Assembly (NCBI RefSeq): GCF_003865075.1
Contig: NZ_BHWB01000003.1
Location: forward strand, 310,001-374,000
Length of the DNA stretch: 64,000 bases
Direction of reading: 5' to 3'
Source of the DNA: Bacteroides faecalis
Lineage (GTDB): Bacteria; Bacteroidota; Bacteroidia; Bacteroidales; Bacteroidaceae
Of this stretch, positions 58,301-64,000 are shown piece after piece. Numbering within the stretch: position 1 is the stretch's first letter; every line of letters starts with the position of its first letter. The notes below the pieces were generated by a model. The model made no database searches. It was not told the origin of the DNA and saw nothing but the letters and a program-made list of their open reading frames with translations. The position numbers and the translations under genes are program-made.

Positions 58301-58804
58301 CAACTGTTTCAACAGCCACCACAATGTTTCAATATAACGATTGTCATAAGTGATATAAGGGTGTTTCATATCCACCCAATATCCCATCTTGTGAGTCAGG
58401 TCTTCCCATTCCTTGGTAAACTTCATCACATCCTTACGGCAAGCTGCATTATATTCGGCAACAGAGATTTTCTTACCGATATCTTCTTTTGTAATGCCCA
58501 ATGCTTTTTCCACACCCAGCTCTACAGGCAGTCCATGCGTATCCCATCCGGCTTTACGCTTTACTTGATAACCTTTCATAGTTTTGTAACGGCAGAAAAT
58601 ATCTTTAATAGTACGAGCCATTACATGGTGAATACCCGGCATACCGTTAGCCGAGGGAGGTCCTTCGAAAAATACAAACGAAGGACAGCCTTCACGTTCT
58701 GTCATACTCTTGGCGAAAACTTGATTTTCGTCCCATTTCTTCAGCACATCTTTGTTCACCTGTGAAAGGTCAAACTGCGAATATTCAGTAAATCTCTTAC
58801 CCAT
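55316..58804 (-). CDS. ileS: isoleucyl-tRNA synthetase
   Basis: 1162 residues, class I aminoacyl-tRNA synthetase that charges tRNA-Ile. HIGH-type motif GMPGIHHVM near residue 57 and KMSKRLGN near residue 720 are both present. The editing domain (CP1) lies between them (residues ~200-400) with GTGIVHIAPTFGADD. The anticodon-binding domain and a C-terminal extension follow. This length is of the long eukaryote-like type, also found in Bacteroidetes. Start ATG 58804 matches MGKRFTEYSQFDL. Confidence 0.97.
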   Translation of the reverse strand: MGKRFTEYSQFDLSQVNKDVLKKWDENQVFAKSMTEREGCPSFVFFEGPPSANGMPGIHHVMARTIKDIFCRYKTMKGYQVKRKAGWDTHGLPVELGVEKALGITKEDIGKKISVAEYNAACRKDVMKFTKEWEDLTHKMGYWVDMKHPYITYDNRYIETLWWLLKQLHKKGLLYKGYTIQPYSPAAGTGLSSHELNQPGCYRDVKDTTVVAQFKMKNPKPEMAEWGTPYFIAWTTTPWTLPSNTALCVGPKIDYVAVQSYNPYTGEPITVVLAKALLNTHFNPKAADLKLEDYKLGDKLVPFKVIAEYKGSDLVGMEYEQLIPWVKPVEVFEDGSWKASDKAFRVIQGDYVTTEDGTGIVHIAPTFGADDANVARAAGIPSLFMINKKSETRPMVDLTGKFYLLDELDETFVKECVDVDKYKEYQGAWVKNAYDPQFTVDGKFDEKAAQAAESLDIVICMMMKANNLAFKIEKHVHNYPHCWRTDKPVLYYPLDSWFIRSTACKERMMELNKTINWKPESTGTGRFGKWLENLNDWNLSRSRYWGTPLPIWRTEDNTDEKCIESVEELYNEIEKSVAAGFMKSNPYKDKGFVPGEYSENNYNKIDLHRPYVDDIILVSKDGKPMKREMDLIDVWFDSGSMPYAQIHYPFENKELLDSRQVYPADFIAEGVDQTRGWFFTLHAIATMVFDSVSYKAVISNGLVLDKNGNKMSKRLGNAVDPFSTIEKYGSDPLRWYMITNSSPWDNLKFDVEGIEEVRRKFFGTLYNTYSFFALYANVDGFEYKEADVPMTERPEIDRWILSVLNTLIKEVDTCYNEYEPTKAGRLISDFVNDNLSNWYVRLNRKRFWGGEFTQDKLSAYQTLYTCLETVAKLMAPIAPFYADRLYMDLITATGRDNVVSIHLAEFPKYQEDMIDKELEACMQMAQDVTSMVLALRRKVNIKVRQPLQCIMIPVADEEQKAHIEAVKALIMNEVNVKEIKFVDGAAGVLVKKVKCDFKKLGPKFGKQMKAVAAAVAEMSQEAINELEKNGKYLLNLDGTEAVIETSDVEIFSEDIPGWLVANEGKLTVALEVTITEELRREGIARELVNRIQNIRKSSGFEITDKIKITISKNTQTDDAVKEYNTYICNQVLGTSLDLVDEVKDGTELNFDDFSLFVNVIKD

Positions 58805-59015
58805 GGTTGTATCTACGATTTTACTATTTACAATTTACAATTTGAGGGGTATCCCCATTTTTAAGGGTGCAAATTTACAAAAACATTTGTTTAATCGAGC
58901 AAAAAGCGATGACTTTTAATCGGATTCACATGAAGTTATCAATTAGAAATTACCTTTGAACCTAAACAAAACGAGTATACCCTTGTTTTAGTTGAAATTT
59001 TAAAGCAATTTAATT

Positions 59016-60068
59016 ATGAATTACGGAATGAGTATTTTATTCAGAGCAATCCCTCTGATAATGGCCGTTTTTTGCTTCGGATATGGTGCATTTATTTACG
59101 GATATGGAGATGCGCCAAGCCGCGTAGTAGCCGGTCCCGTTGTGTTTTCACTAGGTATGATATGTATTGCATTGTTCTGTACAGCAGCAACAATAATCAG
59201 GCAAATCATACATACTTATAATAAATCGTCAAAGTATGGTTTACCAATACTTGCCTATACAGTTGCAGTCATTACCATCATCGGAGGTATATGGATGTTC
59301 ACAAATTCTACGTCCTCTTCCTCTTTTGTTGCAGGTCATGTAGTAGCAGGTGTAGGATTGATAACCATGTGCGTAGCAACGGCTGCAACTTCTTCTACAC
59401 GTTTTTCTCTAATTCCTGCCAATTCTAAAAGTATCGGAAATGACGTACCTGATGGAGCTTTTTCGGAAGGACAGGAACGTGCCTTGAAATTAGTAGCTAT
59501 TGTCACATCAGCAGTTGCCTGGATATGGGCATTTATCCTATTGGGAAGTAGTCACTCTCATCCCGCTTATTTCGTAGCAGGTCATGTAATGGCAGGAATC
59601 GCATGTATTTGTACCAGCTTGATTGCTTTAGTAGCTACCATTGCCCGTCAAATTCGTAATGTATACTCCGCGAAGGAACGCAGTAAATGGCCAGAACTCG
59701 TTTTGTTAATGGGGACTATCTCTCTCGTCTGGGGACTCTTCGTTATTCTTGCTGATTCAAGTAGCACAAATGGAGTAATTGGATATATCATGATCGGATT
59801 GGGGTTAGTCTGCTACAGTATTTCCAGCAAAGTGATTTTACTGGCAAAAATCTGGCGCCATGAATTCAAATTATCCAATCGCATTCCTCTAATACCGATA
59901 TTGACAGCACTGAGTTGTTTGTTCCTCGCTGCTTTCGTATTTGAACTTGCTTCGATGCATGATGATTATTTTATTCCATCTCGCGTTTTGGCAGGGCTCG
60001 GAGCTATTTGCTTTACATTATTCTCCATCGTAAGTATTTTGGAGAGTGGAACATCCGGTAAGGGATAG
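59016..60068 (+). CDS. DUF2776 (YhiM-like) membrane protein with internal repeats
   Basis: 350 residues with about ten helices. The protein is built of five similar two-helix units: each has a Ser-rich loop, then a pattern like VAGHVVAGVGLIxMCxxxAATxx (clear copies near residues 35, 105, 190, 250 and 325). DUF2776 includes E. coli YhiM, an inner membrane protein with a reported role in acid survival. Its exact activity is unknown. It is transcribed alone; the next gene is 650 bp away. Confidence 0.87.
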   Translation: MNYGMSILFRAIPLIMAVFCFGYGAFIYGYGDAPSRVVAGPVVFSLGMICIALFCTAATIIRQIIHTYNKSSKYGLPILAYTVAVITIIGGIWMFTNSTSSSSFVAGHVVAGVGLITMCVATAATSSTRFSLIPANSKSIGNDVPDGAFSEGQERALKLVAIVTSAVAWIWAFILLGSSHSHPAYFVAGHVMAGIACICTSLIALVATIARQIRNVYSAKERSKWPELVLLMGTISLVWGLFVILADSSSTNGVIGYIMIGLGLVCYSISSKVILLAKIWRHEFKLSNRIPLIPILTALSCLFLAAFVFELASMHDDYFIPSRVLAGLGAICFTLFSIVSILESGTSGKG

Positions 60069-60351
60069 AATATATTGAAGATAAGCGATGGCGAGACTTT
60101 TGTATTTGTAAGAAACCCTTAAATATCTTCTATTATAGTTCACTTATTATCAACCATCTGTGACAAAATGACACTTATGACAATAGTTTTTGGAGTATAT
60201 ATAAAGAAGAAATAATTAAATTACTTATCAAAAAATAAAATGGAATATTTGTTTTTCCCTATATATATTATAATTCAAGATAAAAAACGTCATTAGTGTC
60301 ATACTTCTCAGTAATTGAATATAAAAAAGACCGTATAATTGGAGATAATTA

Positions 60352-60379
60352 ACCGCTAAGTTTGCCCTAATTTAGCGGT
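60352..60379 (+). terminator. stem-loop in the gap between DUF2776 and thiD
   Basis: ACCGCTAA pairs with TTAGCGGT (8 bp) around a 12-base loop, followed by a T-rich stretch (CATTTTCATT). A second imperfect GACTGCTAAG lies about 50 bases on. The surrounding 60069-60660 shows no gene; it is A+T-rich and otherwise featureless. Confidence 0.4.
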
Positions 60380-60662
60380 CATTTTCATTCAATCGACTGC
60401 TAAGTTTAATCAAATTATACAGTAATTTTGTTTGAATTTAGCATATCTTTTTAATCAAAAAAAAATAAAAAACTATCTATCATCCATTACATACCATACC
60501 TTATTGTTATCTTACAAATCACATTATGTATTTTAGTCGTTCCGGTAAGGAGTTATTGTACTAAATACAAAAAGAACAATACGACTTTATTATCAGTACT
60601 TTTCATCAGTTTTGCTTTTTAATATGACAAGAGTAGTTATTGTATTTTAAACGACATCTCAT

Positions 60663-60694
60663 TTTGTACCTTACTGTTTTTTATTTTATCTTTG
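60663..60694 (+). promoter_or_regulatory. promoter of thiD
   Basis: TTTG at 60663-60666, 20 bases, then TATCTTTG at 60687-60694: a full match to the Bacteroides -33/-7 consensus, 26 bp before the ATG. No TPP-riboswitch pattern lies between, so thiD here is probably not under direct thiamine-riboswitch control. Confidence 0.75.
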
Positions 60695-60720
60695 CGGAAG
60701 AACTATAAAAAAAATCTAAA

Positions 60721-61518
60721 ATGAAACGTCATCCGATCATTTTATCCATTGCCGGTTCTGATTGTTCGGGAGGGGCAGGTATTCAGGCAGATATCAAAAC
60801 CATTTCTGCATTAGGAGGCTATGCAGCGTCTGCCATTACAGCCATTACGATTCAAAACACATTAGGAGTACAGGCTGTACACACATTACCTTCCGAAATT
60901 GTCTGCAAACAGATTGAAGCTGTGATGGACGATTTGCAACCGGATAGTATCAAAATAGGCATGATTGATGACACTTCCATTGTTCACGTAATAGCTGATT
61001 GTATCAAGAAATATAAGCCCAAAAATATAGTTTACGATCCGGTTATGGTATCTACCAGCGGACGTCAATTAATGACCGGAGATGCGATTCTAGAAATTAA
61101 AAAAGAACTATTTCCACTTACATCTTTAATTACTCCTAATTTGGATGAAATTGCAGTCCTTACGGGAAAAATACTACACACTCCGGATGAAATGACAGAA
61201 ACAGCCCGGGAACTTTCTGAATTATATAATATTTATGTTCTTATAAAGGGAGGACACCTGCCAGGCGACGAAATGTGTGACGTACTTCATACATTAGATG
61301 GTAATACATATATATATAAAAAGAAAAAGATTAAAAGTAAAAACCTACATGGTACGGGCTGTACACTCTCCTCAGCTATTGCAACCTATCTGGCAAAAGG
61401 ATATTCAATGAATGAAGCCGTTCGTCAAAGCAAAGAATACATCAATAACGCAATTATAGCAGGAAAAGAACTAAATATCGGTCACGGCAATGGACCGTTA
61501 TGGCATTTCCCCGATTGA
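60721..61518 (+). CDS. thiD: hydroxymethylpyrimidine/phosphomethylpyrimidine kinase
   Basis: 265 residues. ThiD phosphorylates hydroxymethylpyrimidine twice to give the pyrimidine half of thiamine. N-terminal GSDCSGGAGIQADIKT is the substrate-binding glycine-rich motif, KIGMIDD follows, and the C-terminal LHGTGCTLSSAIATYLAKG is the anion-hole motif with the catalytic Cys in GTGCT. Length and order fit the family. It stands alone, apart from any thiamine operon in this window. Confidence 0.97.
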   Translation: MKRHPIILSIAGSDCSGGAGIQADIKTISALGGYAASAITAITIQNTLGVQAVHTLPSEIVCKQIEAVMDDLQPDSIKIGMIDDTSIVHVIADCIKKYKPKNIVYDPVMVSTSGRQLMTGDAILEIKKELFPLTSLITPNLDEIAVLTGKILHTPDEMTETARELSELYNIYVLIKGGHLPGDEMCDVLHTLDGNTYIYKKKKIKSKNLHGTGCTLSSAIATYLAKGYSMNEAVRQSKEYINNAIIAGKELNIGHGNGPLWHFPD

Positions 61519-61521
61519 ACT

Positions 61522-61544
61522 GCACAAAAATAAACAATTTGTGC
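61522..61544 (+). terminator. weak hairpin after thiD
   Basis: GCACAAA pairs with TTTGTGC (7 bp) with a 9-base loop, about 4 bp after the thiD stop. There is only a modest T-rich tail. It may be a terminator or chance. Confidence 0.35.
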
Positions 61545-61565
61545 GATCATTTTATAAAAAAACTG

Positions 61566-61573
61566 TACCTTTG
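61566..61573 (+). promoter_or_regulatory. -7 element before fabD
   Basis: TACCTTTG, 37 bp before ATG 61611, matches the Bacteroides -7 consensus. The TTTG at 61538-61541 would be 24 bases away, too far for a normal -33 box. Confidence 0.5.
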
Positions 61574-61610
61574 CACCCTCAATTAACAATAAATTAAAAT
61601 ATTGAATAAG

Positions 61611-62498
61611 ATGAAAGCATTTGTGTTTCCCGGTCAAGGAGCTCAATTCGTAGGAATGGGTAAAGACCTGTATGAAAATTCTGCTTTAGCAAAGGAATTG
61701 TTTGAAAAAGCAAATGATATCCTCGGATATCGCATAACAGATATCATGTTCAACGGAACTGACGAAGATCTGCGTCAGACAAAAGTTACTCAACCGGCTG
61801 TATTCTTGCACTCTGTAATCTCTGCTCTTTGCATGGGTGACGATTTCAAACCTGAAATGACTGCCGGTCATTCTTTAGGTGAATTCTCTGCATTGGTTGC
61901 TGCCGGAGCTTTGAGTTTTGAAGATGGTCTGAAATTGGTTTATGCACGTGCGATAGCTATGCAAAAGGCTTGTGAGGCTACTCCTTCTACTATGGCTGCT
62001 ATCATCGCGTTGCCGGATGAAAAAGTAGAAGAAATCTGTGCTACTGTAAATGCAGAAGGTGATGTTTGTGTTCCTGCTAACTTCAACTGCCCGGGACAAA
62101 TCGTTATCTCAGGTTCTGTTCCAGGTATTGAAAAAGCTTGCGAACTGATGAAAGCTGCCGGAGCAAAACGTGCTCTGCCGCTGAAAGTAGGTGGTGCTTT
62201 CCACTCTCCACTGATGGATCCTGCGAAAGTAGAATTAGAAGCAGCAATCAACGCTACTGAAATTCATACTCCCAAATGTCCGGTTTATCAGAATGTAGAC
62301 GCGCTTCCACATACTGATCCTGCAGAAATCAAAAAGAATCTGGTTGCTCAGCTGACTGCTTCTGTACGTTGGACTCAAACTGTTAAGAACATGATTGCTG
62401 ATGGCGCAACAGATTTCACAGAATGTGGTCCTGGTGCAGTATTGCAAGGTTTGATCAAGAAAATTGATGCTACGGTTGCTGCTCACGGCATAGCATAA
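61611..62498 (+). CDS. fabD: malonyl-CoA:ACP transacylase
   Basis: 295 residues from ATG 61611 (MKAFVFPGQGAQFVGMG); a TTG three codons earlier is not used. FabD moves malonyl groups from CoA to acyl carrier protein to start fatty-acid extension. AGHSLGEFSALVAAGAL holds the active-site Ser of GHSLGE, and GGAFHSPLM the catalytic His. Length is typical. A hairpin terminator follows. Confidence 0.97.
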   Translation: MKAFVFPGQGAQFVGMGKDLYENSALAKELFEKANDILGYRITDIMFNGTDEDLRQTKVTQPAVFLHSVISALCMGDDFKPEMTAGHSLGEFSALVAAGALSFEDGLKLVYARAIAMQKACEATPSTMAAIIALPDEKVEEICATVNAEGDVCVPANFNCPGQIVISGSVPGIEKACELMKAAGAKRALPLKVGGAFHSPLMDPAKVELEAAINATEIHTPKCPVYQNVDALPHTDPAEIKKNLVAQLTASVRWTQTVKNMIADGATDFTECGPGAVLQGLIKKIDATVAAHGIA

Positions 62499-62522
62499 TC
62501 AAATAAACTAAATAATTCACAG

Positions 62523-62555
62523 AAAAGGAATGTTCTTTAGGGAAGCATTCCTTTT
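62523..62555 (+). terminator. rho-independent terminator of fabD
   Basis: AAAAGGAATG pairs with CATTCCTTTT (10 bp, 62523-62532 with 62546-62555) and the T-run goes on. It lies 24 bp after the fabD stop. Confidence 0.8.
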
Positions 62556-62642
62556 TTATTTATCCTCTTCTCATTTACTTATCCCACAACTTTTTTGCTA
62601 TCCTGATTGTTTTATATATAAGAAACACTTAATCCATCATCC

Positions 62643-63791
62643 ATGAAAGTACATGAATATCAGGCAAAAGAGATCTTTTCTAAGCATGGGATTCCAGTCG
62701 AACGGCATGTGCTATGTCACACTGCCGACGAAGCAGTAAAGACCTATCAAGAAATAGGAACAGACAAAGTAGCTATAAAAGCTCAAGTTTTGACAGGTGG
62801 ACGCGGAAAGGCGGGAGGCATTAAACTTGCCAACGACAAAGAATCCGTACGTCAATACGCTAATGAAATCCTAAATATGACTATTAAAGGATTTCCTGTA
62901 AAACAAATACTTGTCAGTGAGGCTGTTGATATAGCCGCCGAATATTATCTTAGTTTTACTATCGATCGGAATATGCGATCAGTTGTTTTAATCATAAGCG
63001 CATCCGGTGGAATGGATATCGAAGAAGTAGCTCACAAAACTCCGGAGAAGATTATCCGTTATAACATTGATCCATTTGTCGGGCTTCCTGCATATTTGGC
63101 ACGTCGTTTCGCTTTTACATTTTTCAAGCGAAATGAATTAGCAGAACGTATGAGTTCTATTCTACAAAAACTTTACAAGACGTTTATAGAAACTGATGCT
63201 TCGTTAGCCGAAATCAATCCACTGGCATTAACTACCCAAGGTACACTTATAGCTATCGACGCCAAAATGGTTTTTGATGATAACGCACTCTACCGACACC
63301 CCGAAATACACGCTCTTTTTGAACCGACTCCTGAAGAACAAATAGAAGCAACAGCGAAAGACAGAGGTTTTAGTTATGTACGTATGGATGGAAATATTGG
63401 CTGCATGGTGAACGGTGCCGGATTGGCAATGACCACAATGGATATGATTAAACTTCATGGGGGGACTCCTGCTAACTTCCTGGACATTGGAGGAAGCTCA
63501 AATCCTGTAAAAGTAGTTGAAGCTATGAAGCTATTGTTGAATGATTCAAAAGTAAAAGTTGTTTTCATCAATATTTTCGGTGGTATTACCCGTTGTGACG
63601 ATGTAGCGTTAGGATTAATTCAAGCTTTTGACCAACTACAAACAGATATTCCGGTCATCGTTCGCCTCACCGGAACGAATGAAAATACAGGTCGGGGATT
63701 ATTAAGAGACCATAGTCGTTTTCAGGTAACAGAAACAATGAATGAAGCGACTTTATTGGCAGTACAATCAGTGAAAGGAGGAAATGTATGA
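62643..63791 (+). CDS. sucC: succinate-CoA ligase, beta subunit
   Basis: 382 residues. The ATP-grasp domain starts with [34 protein letters not shown] is a nucleotide-contacting loop and INPLALT the metal-site region. GGASNPVKV-type motif is present as [13 protein letters not shown], with [13 protein letters not shown] at the CoA-binding end. With SucD it turns succinyl-CoA to succinate with ATP synthesis, or the reverse. Its stop overlaps the ATG of sucD by four bases (ATGA), a sign of coupled translation. Confidence 0.97.
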   Translation: MKVHEYQAKEIFSKHGIPVERHVLCHTADEAVKTYQEIGTDKVAIKAQVLTGGRGKAGGIKLANDKESVRQYANEILNMTIKGFPVKQILVSEAVDIAAEYYLSFTIDRNMRSVVLIISASGGMDIEEVAHKTPEKIIRYNIDPFVGLPAYLARRFAFTFFKRNELAERMSSILQKLYKTFIETDASLAEINPLALTTQGTLIAIDAKMVFDDNALYRHPEIHALFEPTPEEQIEATAKDRGFSYVRMDGNIGCMVNGAGLAMTTMDMIKLHGGTPANFLDIGGSSNPVKVVEAMKLLLNDSKVKVVFINIFGGITRCDDVALGLIQAFDQLQTDIPVIVRLTGTNENTGRGLLRDHSRFQVTETMNEATLLAVQSVKGGNV

Positions 63792-64000
63792 GCATACTTA
63801 TTAATAAAGAGACTCGCCTATTGGTACAAGGAATTACAGGAAGAGACGGACATTTTCATGCTGTGAAAATGAAAGAATATGGTACCAATGTTGTAGGTGG
63901 CACTTCTCCGGGAAAGGGAGGAACTGAAATCGACGGACTTCCGGTATTCAATACGATGTATGAAGCTGTGAAACAAACACAGGCTAATACCTCTATCATT
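63788..64000 (+). CDS. sucD: succinate-CoA ligase, alpha subunit (5' part)
   Basis: First 71 codons of sucD, which runs out of the window. [25 protein letters not shown] is the standard start of the CoA-binding Rossmann domain, and [18 protein letters not shown] follows. The active-site His lies beyond the edge. It overlaps sucC by four bases. Confidence 0.96.
   Translation, partial: MSILINKETRLLVQGITGRDGHFHAVKMKEYGTNVVGGTSPGKGGTEIDGLPVFNTMYEAVKQTQANTSII

Noticed and set aside
60661..60720. TPP riboswitch before thiD
   Set aside because: The conserved CTGAGA and following thi-box segments are absent from the leader.

Overview
The window looks like a chromosome segment of a Bacteroides-type bacterium (Bacteroidales). 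The evidence is the A+T-rich DNA, promoters of the TAnnTTTG (-7) type with little Shine-Dalgarno signal, a TamL-type lipoprotein, an Oar-type TonB receptor, an M56-TonB fusion, DUF4296 next to lspA, and the HU-like/amidase/DUF4248/primase-helicase gene set known from Bacteroides genomes. Species cannot be fixed from the sequence alone.

Layout. (1) 1-5153, minus strand: the Na+-translocating NADH:quinone reductase operon nqrABCDEF (nqrF cut by the window edge), with a promoter before nqrA and a strong terminator for the next gene upstream. (2) 5642-7042: a secreted C1-type peptidase. (3) 7260-30128, plus strand: a large exopolysaccharide/surface glycan locus. It has an acyltransferase, an outer membrane barrel, a short TolC-like protein, a Wzz-like co-polymerase, a Wzy-like polymerase, a Wzx-like flippase and about eleven glycosyltransferases, including a GT-D (DUF1792) enzyme. 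No Wza/SLBB protein and no initiating phosphoglycosyltransferase is visible. (4) 16415-18480, inside that locus: a set of decayed genes on both strands, comprising an amidase, an HU-like protein, DUF4248 and the tail of a primase-helicase. The last glycosyltransferase is also broken, by a frameshift at an A8 run. (5) 30247-34343: a cytosolic hybrid PAS histidine kinase and a membrane-anchored EEP-family protein. (6) 34344-39982: a decayed lipoprotein gene next to an intact Oar-type TonB-dependent receptor. (7) 40196-49866: ettA, three tRNA-Lys genes, an MBL hydrolase, a POT-like transporter, a HAD-like protein, small envelope proteins and tamL. (8) 50079-58804: a BlaI/M56-TonB pair, an RNA methyltransferase, and a minus-strand operon-like set with ileS, a DksA-like gene, lspA, DUF4296 and a small unknown gene. 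(9) 59016-64000: a DUF2776 membrane protein, thiD, fabD, and sucC with the start of sucD.

How they work together: the glycan locus can be read as a Wzx/Wzy-type pathway (sugar transfer, flipping, polymerisation, length control) whose outer membrane exit would have to be a non-Wza protein, possibly the barrel/TolC-like pair at its start. The most informative unexplained structure is the fossil cassette embedded in the glycan locus, which is visible only by reading across stops and frameshifts. No CRISPR array, intact insertion sequence or rRNA was seen.
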